A stretch of 64,000 nucleotides of DNA from Siphonodentalium dalli (taxonomy: Eukaryota > Mollusca > Scaphopoda > Gadilida > Siphonodentaliidae), in contig CP136061.1 of assembly GCA_032622095.1 (NCBI GenBank), forward strand, positions 235,183,815-235,247,814, given 5' to 3'. The notes beneath the pieces were generated by a model, which had not been told where the DNA came from, ran no database searches, and saw only the letters and a list, made by a program, of their open reading frames with translations. Every line of letters begins with the position of its first letter. Position 1 is the first letter of the stretch. Positions 10,641 through 23,255 of the stretch are shown in pieces. Position numbers and translations under genes: made by a program.

Positions 10641-11061
10641 TAACTAAAAAAATAAATTTAATTAAGATTTTTTGAATTTTCACCTTGCTCAATTTAACAA
10701 ACAAAAAAATTAGTTTTTAAACATTTTATAAAATTTGAAAAAAGTGACACCATTATAACATCTGCAGAGTTATGAAACTTTAATCTTTAATGAAATTACA
10801 GAAATATTCCATTACCCATCCCCCATCCCATATGGCCCAGACCCACCCCACCCTGCAGTGGCCTGCACCCAACCAACATCCCTTCCAACGGATATCATCT
10901 CCAGCTTCCAACTTTAATACCTGTTCTATTAAAGTTGCAGATATATCTATGTGGATAGACAGAGAGAGACACATGTCATTAATCTAGATTACAATAAAAT
11001 GTCATCTGGCAGCTTGTGTAAACATTACTGCTAGCAATTTTAAACAAACTGCCTGAATTTA
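10641..11061. other. no gene seen; AT-rich unique-looking sequence
   Basis: Contains a poly-A-rich stretch near 10648-10740 that resembles 52195-52260 (TTGCTCAATTTA, ACACCATTATAA), so it may be the tail of a repeat. Nothing is coding-like. Confidence 0.5.
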
Positions 11062-11480
11062 GTGTCTGACATTTGCATAATGAGGTCCCCGGAGGGTGAA
11101 TTTAGTGTTGCAACCCTGTACAGCAGGCTAGCATCACCAAATACACCCTCCATGGACCTAATTCTGCTTAGGCATCATCTTCTGTGAAGTATCTTAAGTA
11201 TCAAATTGAAATTTTGTTTTAGTTACTTTTTTACTTTTTCCCTTCTGTTCAGTTTCCATGCCCCCCCTAATTTGCAGAAGATAAAATGCATAATTGAGGT
11301 GCTCAATGGGTGTGCATTACAAACTTCAACTTTAGAACTTAAATCTGTTCCTATATAGGTTTCCCATGGCTGGTGAGGCCTAATCAGACTGAGGATGAAT
11401 CTGGTGATGCTAGCACACCTTGCGGAATATTGTCATTAAATTCACCATTTGGGGACCTCATTCTGCAAATGTCTGACACA
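11062..11480. mobile_element. TIR element of about 420 bp ending GTGTCTGACATTTGCA
   Basis: The left end GTGTCTGACATTTGCATAAT, followed by GAGGTCCCC and GGTGAATTTA, is mirrored by TAAATTCACC, GGGGACCTCATT and TGCAAATGTCTGACAC at the right. The inner part carries GATGCTAGCA-type words twice in inverted sense (near 11130 and 11405), so the fold extends inward. It is non-coding. A partial relative lies at 11930-12130. Confidence 0.75.
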
Positions 11481-11559
11481 CTATATGCAGACATGGCTGG
11501 CATATTATTTTCTTAACCACCGCTTATCCAGATGAAATCATACCCTGATTTTTCAAAGA

Positions 11560-11925
11560 AACATTGGGGGGGGGGTATATTGGATTGAATTTGTCTTATG
11601 TCTGTCGGGCGCTCCTTCCACTCGTCTGTCTGTTGGGATGTCTATCCATCCGTCTATCAACAATTGTTTTCTTCTCCATATTAAAGACCAAATATGTTTA
11701 TATATTTCAGTGTGCATGTTCCCTAGGTGACTCACAATCAGATTTGTTCAAATAAGTTCATCATATCAAATAGGTGCGAAGCTAGGGCCATAACTCTTTC
11801 CCTCCATAGTAAATCTTAAAATTTCTTCTCAAGAACCATTGAGCCTATATTAGCTTATATTTGGTATGGATGGGCCTTGGGTGACCGGGTTCAGATTTGT
11901 TCAAATTGGGTCATTTTAGGAAATG
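11560..11925 (+). repeat. second copy of the GTCCGTCC/GGGCCATAACTC repeat family
   Basis: Shares ATCCGTCTATCAACAATTGT, CCCTAGGTGACTC, TCAGATTTGTTCAAAT and GCTAGGGCCATAACTCTTTC with 10254-10640 in the same order. It is preceded by a run of G at 11566-11574. Confidence 0.7.
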
Positions 11926-12130
11926 AGGTCCCCATAGGGTGAATTCGTTGATGCTTTTCCACCTTGGGGAATAGTGTCATTAAATTCACCTTTTGTGGAC
12001 CTCATTCTGCAAAGATCAGACATACTAAATACAGACTTGGCTGTTCCAATATTATTTTCTTAACCACGTACCACTTATCCAGGTGAAATCATACCCTATT
12101 GGATATTGGGGGGGGGGGGGTATATTGATA
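11926..12130. repeat. partial relative of the 11062-11480 element
   Basis: Contains AATGAGGTCCCC then GGTGAATTC near 11929-11945, and TCATTAAATTCACC then GGACCTCATTCTGCAAAGA near 11977-12015. It is followed by the same CTTAACCAC...ATCATACCCT and G-run sequence that follows the longer copy at 11512-11575. Confidence 0.7.
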
Positions 12131-12739
12131 TTACTAGATGAATGGATCTCATAGATGGGGATTCACATTTGTTCTAATAGGGACAGAGATAAGAGATTTA
12201 ACTCTCCTATATCCTTGTACTAGTTGTAAAATTCAACCTAAGAGGGTGTGCAAACTGATTTCTGTGAACTTAGTACTGTGGTATGGTTGTCTTCTGTAAA
12301 ATGTAAGAGGTTGGAGATTTGTCAGTGGTGTGCAATTAGAAATTTCAAGTTGAAGAGCCCTGCTCATCGGAGAACCTCCATCTATGTCCATGTTTAGAAC
12401 TACTTGCCTTAAGTGATATTGTCACGTACTGACTCTTGTAGTCTTCATAGTCCCATTCTTCTCAGTCTTTACAGTCTGGTGAGCGACCCACAGTCATTGA
12501 CTGTCTTGTTAAATATTTGTTGTCATCTTCACATTTTTTGTTTATTTATTCTTGGAAATGTAATTTTCATATTTTAAGACACTACTATATTACACGATTT
12601 GATATCCCAATATATTATTATCTTAAATTATTTGCCATCGTTTTGTCGACGTAATCGGTAGTATACGGATGGCGACGAGGTCGGTATTTGAGATTGGACA
12701 CCTGAGAACTATCTGAATATGAACACCAAGTAACAGTCT
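12131..12739. other. no gene or repeat recognised
   Basis: AT-rich sequence with no convincing exon or inverted repeat. Confidence 0.5.
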
Positions 12740-12850
12740 GTTTATGTGAAACTGAGCTTATTTTAAAATTGCGCGAAATAAGCTCATGTTGGCAATATTT
12801 GAAAACTTAAATAAGCTCTATATTGGCCTAAACGAATAGCGTACAGGAAG
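12740..12850. repeat. ATAAGC-family fragment
   Basis: Reads ACAGTCTGTTTATGTGAAA...GCGCGAAATAAGCTCATGTTGG...AATAAGCTC...TTGGCCTAAACG, matching reverse-oriented segments of the 4.2-8.4 kb block. Confidence 0.7.
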
Positions 12851-12919
12851 GTAACACCCTGATTGTATAGATTACCCAGGGTATCCCCCCTGGGTGTATA
12901 GAATACCCCGGTTTACATG

Positions 12920-15900
12920 GCCCAATTCAAGTTAAATATACCGACATTAATATTAAAAAACATATTTTGTCCTTCACCTGAGCCCAAATATGATTTTAAA
13001 GACAAGGGTGCTGTATGATTTATCATGGGTGCTGTTGGTGTTGTGCCAGTCTCAGTAAACTTAGCGTACATTTGCTCCCAGAGTTGCGCACGGTACGAGC
13101 GCGACTAGCAATTGTACTTCGAAATTCATTACGACTGGTGTTGTGCCACCTGCTCACCATTAAATCACTCCCAGGTGCCCAAACGTTTGCAAACCTTCTT
13201 ATACTGATGCACATCTTTCCAAAAACACTACTAGTAAGAGACATAGAAGTAGATACCTATAATGGGTCACAGGGCTCAACTCAACTTGACCATTAAAAAA
13301 CCCAAATATTCCCCTCCCCCTGACCAAAGCCCAAAATCCCATTCAGATGCCCAAATAATTTTTTCCCATAGCCTCTATATATTCTAAAGTGAACTGTGGA
13401 ATCCTTTTCAGAATGGGTATAGTCTGAGAGATGGCTGACTCAGAAATGTTTTCATAGGCACGGGTGCTGTATGGTTTTATCATGGGTGCTGTGGGTGTTG
13501 GGCTGTCTCCAAACCCTTAAAACCCACCGAGGAGCCCAAAACTTTGTGCAAACCATTTGCATAAATGCATACCTATCCACAAACAACAAAAGTGTTGGAA
13601 GTAGATACATATAATGGGTCATATGGACCAATTCAAGTTAAATATACCAATTTAACTTGAATTGTCATGGGTGCTGTGGGTGTTGGTCTGTCTCCATACC
13701 CTTAAAACCCACTAAGGAGCCCAAACTTTTGCAAATCTTCTTATACTGATGCAGATATTTCCAAAAACACTAGGAGACCTAGAAGTATATACCTTTACAG
13801 CACCCAATTCCAGTTAAATATACCAATTTAACCATTAAAAAAACCAAATATCCCCCCTGAATAGAGCCCAAAATCCCATTCAGGCGCCCTATTATTTTTA
13901 TCCCATTGCCTCTATATATTCTAGAGTGAAATGTGGAATCATTTACAGAATGGGTATAGTCTGAGAGATGGCTGACTCAGAAATATGTTTTCATAGGCAC
14001 GGGTGCTGTATGGTTTTATAATGGGTGCTGTGGGTGTTGGGCTGTCTCAAAACCCTTAAAACCCACTGAGGAGCCCAAACTTTGTGCAAACCATTTGCAT
14101 AGATGCATACCTATCCACAAACAACAAAAGTGTTGGAAGTAGATACATATAATGGGTCATATGGCCCAATTCAAGTTAAATATACCAATTTAACTTGAAT
14201 TGTCATGGGTGCTGTGTGTGTTGGGCTGTCTCCATACCATTAAAACCCACTAAGAAGCCCAAACTTTTGCAAATCTTCTTATACTGATGCAGATATTTCC
14301 AAAAACACTAGGAGACCAAGAAGTATATACATATACAGGACCCAATTCCAGTTAAATATACCGATTTAACCATTAAAAAAAACAAATATCCCCCCTGACT
14401 AGAGCCCAAAATCCCATTCAGGTGCCCAAATATTGTTTTCCCATTGCCTCTATATATTCTAGAGTGAAATGTGGAATCATTTACAGAATGGGTATAGTCT
14501 GAGAGATGGCTGACTCAGAAATATGTTTTCATAGGCACGGGTGCTGTATGGTTTTATCATGGGTGCTGTGGGTGTTGGGCTGTCTCAATACCCTTAAAAC
14601 CCACTGAGGAGCCCAAACTTTGTGCAAACCATTTGCATAGATGCATACCTATCCACAAACAACAAAAGTGTTGGAAGTAGATACATATAATGGGTCATAT
14701 GGCCCAATTCAAGTTAAATATACCAATTTAACTTGAATTGTCATGGGTGCTGTGGGTGTTGGGCTGTCTCCATACCCTTAAAACCCACTAAGGAGCCCAA
14801 ACTTTTGCAAATCTTCTTATACTGATGCAGATATTTCCAAAATCACTAGGAGACCTAGAAGTATATACCTTTACAGGACCCAATTCCAGTTAAATATACC
14901 AATTTAACCATTAAAAAAAAACAAATATCCCCCCTGAATAGAGCCCAAAATCCCATTCAGGTGCCCAAATATTTTTTCCCCATTGCCTCTATATATTCTA
15001 GAGTGAAATGTGGAATCATTTACAGAATGGGTATAGTCTGAGAGATGGCTGACTCAGAAATATGTTTTCATAGGCACGGGTGCTGTATGGTTTTATCATG
15101 GGTGCTGTGGGTGTTGGGCTGTCTCAATACCCTTAATACCCACTGCAGAGCCCAAACTTTAAGCAAACCATTTGCATAGATGCATACCTATCCACAAACA
15201 ACAAAATTGTTGGAAGTAGATATATATAATGGGTCATATGGCCCAATTCAAGTTAAATATACCAATTTAACTTGAATTGTCATGGGTGCTGTGGGTGTTG
15301 GGCTGTCTCCATACGCTTAAAACCCACTAAGGAGCCAAAACTTTTGCAAATCTTCTTATACTGATGCTGATATTTCCAAAATCACTAGGAGACCTAGAAG
15401 TATATACCTTTACAGGACCCAATTCCAGTTAAATATACCAATTTAACCATTAAAAAAAACAAATATCCCCCCTGAATAGAGCCCAAAATCCAATTCAGGT
15501 GCCCAAATATTTTTTCCCCATTGCCTCTATATATTCTAGAGTGAAATGTGGAATCATTTACAGAATGGGTATAGTCTGAGAGATGGCTGACTCAGAAATA
15601 TGTTTTCATAGGCACGGGTGCTGTATGGTTTTATCATGGGTGCTGTGGGTGTTGGGCTGTCTCAATACCCTTAATACCCACTGCAGAGCCCAAACTTTAT
15701 GCAAACCATTTGCATAGATGCATACCTATCCACAAACAACAAAAGTGTTGGAAGTAGATATATATAATGGGTCATATGGCCCAATTCAAGTTAAATATAC
15801 CAATTTAACTTGAATTGTCATGGGTGCTGTGGGTGTTGGGCTGTCTTCATACCCTTAAAACCCACTAAGGAGCCAAAACTTTTGCAAATCTTCTTATACT

Positions 15901-18900
15901 GATGCAGATATTTCCAAAAACACTAGGAGACCTAGAAGTATATACCTTTACAGGACCCAATTCCAGTTAAATATACCAATTTAACCATTAAAAAAAACCA
16001 AATATCCCCCCTGAATAGAGCCCAAAATCCCATTCAGGTGCCCAAATAATTTTTTCCCATTGCCTCTATATATTTTAGAGTGAAATGTGGAATCATTTAC
16101 AGAATGGGTATAGTCTGAGAGATGGCTGACTCAGAAATATGTTTTCATAGGCACGGGTGCTGTATGGTTTTATCATGGGTGCTGTGGGTGTTGGGCTGTC
16201 TCAATACCCTTAAAACCCACTGAGGAGCCCAAACTTTGTGCAAACCATTTGCATAGATGCATACCTATCCACAAACAACAAAATTGTTGGAAGTAGATAC
16301 ATATAATGGGTCATATGGCCCAATTCAAGTTAAATATACCAATTTAACTTGAATTGTCATGGGTGCTGTGGGTGTTGGGCTGTCTCCATACCCTTAAAAC
16401 CCACTAAGGAGCCCAAACTTTTGCAAATCTTCTTATCCTGATGCAGATATTTCCAAAATCACTAGGAGACCTAGAAGTATATACCTTTACAGGACCCAAT
16501 TCCAGTTAAATATACCAATTTAACCATTAAAAAAAACAAATATCCCCCTGAATAGAGCCCAAAATCCCATTCAGGTGCCCAAATATTTTTTCCCCATTGC
16601 CTCTATATATTCTAGAGTGAAATGTGGAATCATTTACAGAATGGGTATAGTCTGAGAGATGGCTGACTCAGAAATATGTTTTCATAGGCACGGGTGCTGT
16701 ATGGTTTTATCATGGGTGCTGTGGGTGTTGGGCTGTCTCAATACCCTTAATACCCACTGCAGAGCCCAAACTTTAAGCAAACCATTTGCATAGATGCATA
16801 CCTATCCACAAACAACAAAAGTGTTGGAAGTAGATATATATAATGGGTCATATGGCCCAATTCAAGTTAAATATACCAATTTAACTTGAATTGTCATGGG
16901 TGCTGTGGGTGCTGGGCTGTCTCCATACCCTTAAAACCCACTAAGGAGCCCAAACTTTTGCAAATCTTCTTATACTGATGCAGATATTTCCAAAATCACT
17001 AGGAGACCTAGAAGTATATACCTTTACAGGACCCAATTCCAGTTAAATATACCAATTTAACCATTAAAAAAAAAAAATATCCCCCCTGAATAGAGCCCAA
17101 AATCCCATTCAGGTGCCCAAATATTTTTTTCCCATTGCCTCTATATATTCTACAGTGAAATGTGGAATCATTTACAGAATGGGTATAGTCTGAGAGATGG
17201 CTGACTCAGAAATATGTTTCATAGGCACGGGTGCTGTATGGTTTTATCATGGGTGCTGTGGGTGTTGGGCTGTCTCAATACCCTTAATACCCACTGAAGA
17301 GCCCAAACTTTATGCAAACCATTTGCATAGATGCATACCTATCCACAAACAACAAAAGTGTTGGAAGTAGATATATATAATGGGTCATATGGCCCAATTC
17401 AAGTTAAATATACCAATTTAACTTGAATTGTCATGGGTGCTGTGGGTGTTGGGCTGTCTCAATACCCTTAAAACCCACTAAGGAGCCCAAACTTTTGCAA
17501 ATCTTCTTATACTGATGCAGATATTTCCAAAAACACTAGGAGACCTAGAAGTATATACCTCTACATGACCCAATTCCAGTTAAATATACCAATTTAACCA
17601 TTAAAAAAACAAAATATCCCCCCTGAATAGAGCCCAAAATCCCATTCAGGTGCCCAAATATTTTTTCCCCATTGCCTCTATATATTCTAGAGTGAAATGT
17701 GGAATCATTTACAGAATGGGTATAGTCTGAGAGATGGCTGACTCAGAAATATGTTTTCATAGGCACGGGTGCTGTATGGTTTTATCATGGGTGCTGTGGG
17801 TGTTGGGCTGTCTCAATACCCTTAATACCCACTGCAGAGCCCAAACTTTAAGCAAACCATTTGCATAGATGCATACCTATCCACAAACAACAAAAGTGTT
17901 GGAAGTAGATATATATAATGGGTCATATGGCCCAATTCAAGTTAAATATACCAATTTAACTTGAATTGTCATGGGTGCTGTGGGTGTTGGGCTGTCTCCA
18001 TACCCTTAAAACCCACTAAGGAGCCCAAACTTTTGCAAATCTTCTTATACTGATGCAGATATTTCCAAAATCACTAGGAGACCTAGAAGTATATACCTTT
18101 ACAGGACCCAATTCCAGTTAAATATACCAATTTAACCATTAAAAAAAACCAAATATCCCCCCTGAATAGAGCCCAAAATCCCATTCAGGTGCCCAAATAT
18201 TTTTTCCCCATTGCCTCTATATATTCTAGAGTGAAATGTGGAATCATTTACAGAATGGGTATAGTCTGAGAGATGGCTGACTCAGAAATATGTTTTCATA
18301 GGCACGGGTGCTGTATGGTTTTATCATGGGTGCTGTGGGTGTTGGGCTGTCTCAATACCCTTAAAACCCACTGAGGAGCCCAAACTTTATGCAAACCATT
18401 TGCATAGATGCATACCTATCCACAAACAACAAAAGTGTTGGAAGTAGATACATATAATGGGTCATATGGCCCAATTCAAGTTAAATATACCAATTTAACT
18501 TGAATTGTCATGGGTCCTGTGGGTGTTGGGCTGTCTCCATACCCTTAAAACCCACTAAGGAGCCCAAACTTTTTCAAATCTTCTTATACTGATGCAGATA
18601 TTTCCAAAAACACTAGGAGACCTAGAAGTATATACCATTACAGGACCCAATTCCAGTTAAATATACCAATTTAACCATTAAAAAAAAAAAATATCCCCCC
18701 TGACTAGAGCCCAAAATCCCATTCAGGTGCCCAAATATATTTTTCCAATTGCCTCTATATATTCTGGAGTGAGATGTGGAATCATTTACAGAATGGGTAT
18801 AGTCTGAGAGATGGCTGACTCAGAAATATGTTTTCATAGGCACGGGTGCTGTATGGTTTTATCATGGGTGCTGTGGGTGTTGGGCTGTCTCAATACCCTT

Positions 18901-19165
18901 AAAACCCACTGAGGAGCCCAAACTTTGTGCAAACCATTTGCATAGATGCATACCTATCCACAAACAACAAAAGTGTTGGAAGTAGATACATATAATGGGT
19001 CATATGGCCCAATTCAAGTTAAATATACCAATTTAACTTGAATTGTCATGGGTGCTGTGGGTGTTGGGCTGTCTCCATACCCTTAAAACCCACTAAGGAG
19101 CCCAAACTTTGTGCAAACTATTTGTATATAGATGCATACCTATCCACAAACAACAACAACAGTGT
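12920..19165. repeat. satellite array, about 538-bp higher-order period, about 11.5 copies
   Basis: The marker GGCTGACTCAG recurs at 13434, 13970, 14508, 15047 and 15585 and onward, giving periods of 536-539 bp. Each period holds two diverged subunits that both start TCATGGGTGCTGTGGGTGTT. One is about 184 bp (ending AATTTAACTTGAATTG) and one about 355 bp (ending in ...GTTTTA). So the array is a dimer-type higher-order repeat. The short subunit ends in an inverted repeat with 14-bp arms, AATTCAAGTTAAAT and ATTTAACTTGAATT. The first copy (12920-13430) is the most diverged. The last breaks off in a shortened, CAACAACAAC-bearing edge near 19165. Variants such as 'cccactgcagagccc' and 'cccactgaggagccc' are shared by subsets of copies, which indicates local amplification. 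Confidence 0.95.
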
Positions 19166-20213
19166 CTATAGTATAGTATTTGAGGAGCATTGCCATTATG
19201 GAATTTATTCTGTCATTTGTCAACTATTTACAGCTTATTTTTTTTATATAAATAACTAAACACCTTATGAGATGTCTGGAAAATAATGATATATTATTGT
19301 GACCCATTATAGGTATATAACTGTAAGGAAACACAGATTTATAAAACTTTAGTCATGTTATCTGAGAGATAGATGTCTTTGTTAGCTATTCTGGTCATTA
19401 CTGTATACTGTTATTCTGAAATTACGATCTTGCGCCGTTGCGCATGCCCGCCCGGATGTTTACATTATTAGCGGTGTTTGTATACAATCGGTTTGTTATG
19501 GGTGGGTGGTTGGTCTCCGAGCTCGAGCTTTATGTCTCTCACTTTTTTATGCTTTTGTTTACATAACAATGGTCAAACATTTGACAATAACATACTGTTT
19601 ATACAATATTTCTTATTTGTATACGGACAAAGTCTGTCTACATTTTGATGTTCTTTCTGTTTGTGGCGGTTTTTGACGGGTGTAAATATTTTCACATGAT
19701 ACTCACCGCCAAGGCCAACCGTACCTTTAAACAATTAACCCTGTCTCTACTAAATACTCATTGATGAGTAGTTCCCTTCTGAAATGTTCAAATAATAAGT
19801 TCAATAAACGACCATAGGCTTTTTGTTGAACATATGTATAGGATTCCTTCAGCACTTGTGTTTTTCGGGTGTTATCGGTCTGTCGTCTGTCCATTTTCCT
19901 GGGCATCCCTACAGATGAATAATAGACCATCATAGTGTACACTATGAACACTGGTGGGATAATCCATTTAGTAAAGAAAGGGTTAAATAAGAAATGATGG
20001 CACAAGGACATAACGGGGTGAAATGTCGAAGAACAAAGTTCGAAAATGTACACGCTCAGTGAATCACTCCAGCCTCGTTTCTCTGAGATTGTACTCGATT
20101 GAGTGTTTTATACTCTCGCCATTATAGAAAACGGTACCAAGAATGGAATATAAAAAACACAAAGCCTGTAAGTTCATAACAACAATCCATAGAGTGGTGT
20201 GTTGTTGCATGTC
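19166..20213. other. flank 3' of the tail exon; no gene recognised
   Basis: If the 20214-20880 exon is terminal, this stretch includes its 3' UTR on the minus strand. A minus-strand AATAAA lies far away near 19203. A 108-codon minus frame at 19727-20053 shows no recognisable domain, and I do not call it a gene. Confidence 0.4.
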
Positions 20214-20880
20214 TCAAGCGTCGCCAATTGTTCCGTATGAATACTCAGTTTCTGCTGGAATACCACCCTCCCACTGTGGAGACTGAGAATAACCATATTG
20301 ATCCTCGTCCATTTTGGCTGAAATATGCTGATAAGTGGCATCTGGGGTCGTGTCAACGAATTGTTCCATCATCAGGTCCGCCATGTGTGAGTAACCATAG
20401 TGATCCGCCATGTTATCTAAATTTGGAGTAACACCACTTTGCTCCAATTCGTACTCGCAATATTCTGTGGGCGCGGAAGGCTGCTCTTTGTCATTTGGTT
20501 CTAGTTCGTACACGCAATTTACTGCGTGCAATTCTTCGTTGACTTTTAATTGTGAACACTTAGCGGCTCGCTCCGTCAACGTAGATGCATCTGTCTCACC
20601 TTTTTGTGATGTTGTTTTCGGGCGATTCATTGGATCCAACAAATTGTCCTCAGAATAATTCGTGAAACATTTCGATCCGGTAGAGGCAGATTCGACTATA
20701 GGAATTGCCTCGGAATAGTAATCCTGGTCATCTATATTCGAGTAATCGGTCGTCGATTGGTTTATACGTGCCCCAGCTTCAGTATCCAGGTCACCGTCTC
20801 CTGCACCAACTTGTTCCCGAGGATAGCCCATTTGATGAGATTCTATGCGAGTTTTTGTTCTATCGTCCCTTCGTCGCTTC
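20214..20880 (-). CDS. terminal exon: tyrosine-rich cytoplasmic tail of a membrane receptor (partial gene)
   Basis: An open minus-strand exon of 667 bp is preceded by the acceptor TTTTCATGTTTTCAG, so the first exon base is 20880. It needs two bases from the previous exon, then reads KRRRDDRTKTRIESHQ, a basic stop-transfer-like start, and continues 221 residues to a stop at 20214-20216. The rest is acidic and low in hydrophobic residues, with many tyrosines: DYSNI (a YxN pattern like Grb2-SH2 sites), DYYSE, VYELE, YCEYEL, HYGYS, TYQHI, QYGYS and YSYGTI. No kinase, death or TIR domain is present. This fits the intracellular signalling tail of a single-pass receptor, with several YxxI-type motifs. 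The transmembrane exon is not identified with certainty. Candidates are the minus-strand WSC/TM exons further right, but their end phase does not visibly match. Coding status is inferred from the long frame, the splice site and the composition. Confidence 0.6.
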
Positions 20881-21674
20881 CTGAAAACATGAAAATCATA
20901 ACGTTATATGGAATTGCGTTATATACTCGGACCGGGGCTGATATGTGTCTCATATTCCCGCCCAATCATTGATTTAATGTTAAAAAGATAGAATGCTGAT
21001 ATATGAGAGGAAACACAATTGGACATTGCTAACTGGGAATTGAGACTATAATATTTTTCCAGCATTATTTAGTGTAAATTGTTCGCAAGCAAATGAATTG
21101 CCCAGGCATAAATATAAGGTGTTGTACGGGGACTGCAATTGGAAAGTCGAACAGGCATGAATTATGCCTTGTATATAGCCACGTCATTTCTCAGTGACGA
21201 CACCGACGTATATAACACGGACACGAATCACGTTACCCCAATAGTCCTTCGATTTGACATTTTTTTGCGAGATAAAACTACCAAGTACTTCTGGCGTATC
21301 AGGGCGTGTTGAAAATAACGATATGGTCGTCACCACGCCACTACTGTGCCGTGAGTCATTATACGAAATCACCTCGTATTTTTGGTAGTGCGTTTTTCTT
21401 TTTCAAAACAAAATTTACCTATAGATTGTCGAGGTTGGTGCACAGGCTGCACTCGACCGTTTTGGCTATCAGCCAATATATGTCCACATATGGCGATAGC
21501 TCGATTATTTGAACAACTATCAACTGATTATATCAACTGATTACAATTAATGCATTTTCAATCTAAATCCGTATTTGGAATAGGTACCACAACTCGACCT
21601 CGCATCTCTAATGCGATTCATGTTTTTGTTTTGTTCTTTAAAATGATGTTATCAATATTAATATTATGCCGCCA
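20881..21674. other. probable intron; nothing recognised
   Basis: Upstream of the tail exon on the minus strand. A 62-codon minus frame at 21184-21372 has no recognisable domain. Confidence 0.4.
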
Positions 21675-21850
21675 ATATTTACTTAAAGACATATTATGTA
21701 CTTGTTCGGGTGCGTGAAACTGATAAGTTAGTATTCAGGCGCCGTGACAACTGGAGGAATTTAACAGTCAACTAACATTGCCGAAAATTTTAAGTAAATC
21801 GACCGTATACCAGTCCACATAAAACATCGTCGATTCGGGACGCATCTATC
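21675..21850. repeat. dispersed repeat, copy 3 (longest) of the GATAAGTTAG family
   Basis: Contains CTTAAAGACATATTATG, GTGAAACTGATAAGTTAGTA, TTCAGGCGCCGTGACAACTG and TAAGTAAATCGACCGTATAC. It spans words found separately at 5130-5225 and 6395-6560, about 15 kb away. Confidence 0.65.
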
Positions 21851-22607
21851 TGAGATAAACTAACGAAAACGATTTCCCCATCGAGAGTCACTGCATTTAA
21901 TTCACATATAAGAGTGACGGTGTGTGTTGTCAATTTTGATATACATGTACTATATTTGTGAAATTACTACTTTGAACAAGATTATTCTCCATTTCTATTT
22001 GACCACCATACCGGAGTGTTTCACATCACTTTAAACTGCAATAATGGGGCTCCGTGTGATGCGATTCTTTTTATATCTCTATTTTATTTTAATCCGCAAT
22101 TTTATTTCAAATTGAGACCACATCATTCGAATTATTTAAATATCAGTATTGTGACAGTGAAATAAAAAGTGACGCGACACAAAACGGCATGATTTTGTGT
22201 ACTTATTGTCCGCAGTAGTTTATACATCAAGTCGACATTCGGATTATAGATTGTCCATGTCTACACCATACACACACATAAACCTCTGATAGAACCGGTG
22301 CGCTTATGGCAGATCCAACATCAACACACAAACAGGACCATTTGCATACAGCTTGTGAACGAACCCCAATTTATTGTGTCGACGGTTGGTTTTGAGCAGA
22401 TGTGTATATATTTGCTTTCACAGAATGCTTATCGACGATGCGGACGTATACTCCAACAATCCTGTCAAGCGGGCTTGGTTTGTTTGTCAGTTTTATATAG
22501 AGAAAATTGTTGTATTCTTCTCATTTATCGAGATTGCATCAACAGTTTTCATCTGTATAAAAGTAATTGATTCTCTATATTTTGAAACTTTATTTGGAAG
22601 TCAGTTA
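21851..22607. other. probable intronic or intergenic DNA; nothing recognised
   Basis: AT-rich. Overlapping plus-strand frames near 22298-22685 have no recognisable domain. Confidence 0.4.
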
Positions 22608-23255
22608 ATGGACTCCAGACTGGACATCTGCAACCTAGACCAAATCTTCTCGGTACACAACAGCTTAGGAAATCTATTGGGATGATGCTGTATTTGGACC
22701 GAGTCCCACCCCTTTGCTTTTCTATAACGGACGTTAAGCCCAGAATCGTGTTCGGGAGTTTGCTCGTATATCTTCGGATTAATTCAAATGGAAGCTTTAC
22801 GTATATGAAATAGAGGGCAGGCTTTTCCAGGCATGATGATATCAAACATGCTTATATCAAGAGGTCCGTTAAATGTCAAAGCAACGAGATATATAAGTAA
22901 ACAACGCCTAGTTTTCCAGAGAATTTCGATTTGTCATTTTGTCGCTCTATATATATCAGAACATGCATGTAAACAATACATTAAAGGATCGTATCATCAC
23001 TATACATTTTTCTATTGCGGTGGATGACATATCGTTTTGAAGAAAGATTAACCGCTGACATGTCAGATGATCAATCACATCCAGGGGTTTAATTGAATGT
23101 CTGGGTTCCACGTATAGTACATCTTTTGAACGAACGTCCGTTATAGAAGAGCGACGGGGCCGGACTCGGTCCAGAAACAGCATCATCACAACCGATATCA
23201 CAAGTTGTTGTGGACCGAGGCGACTTGGTCTAATGCAACCAAGCCGCGAGTCCAT
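22608..23255. repeat. diverged inverted repeat with about 125-bp arms that read through as similar peptides
   Basis: The left arm 22608-22735 (plus) and right arm 23133-23255 (minus) share ATGGACTC, TAGACCAA, GATGATGCTGT, GGACCGAGTCC and TCTATAACGGACGTT in order. Read outward in the same relative sense, they encode MMLYLDRVPPL and MMLFLDRVRPRR, each followed by SITDV(K/R). Several differences are silent or conservative. The loop 22736-23132 has no counterpart. It could be the decayed arms of a transposon or an old inverted duplication of an exon. Confidence 0.6.

Noticed and set aside
13015-13296. Opposing 93- and 73-codon frames at the start of the satellite
   Set aside because: They lie in the first, diverged satellite unit; the frames are not kept in other units.
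19727-20053. 108-codon minus-strand frame downstream of the tail exon
   Set aside because: No domain, no convincing composition; probably 3' UTR or flank of the tail exon.
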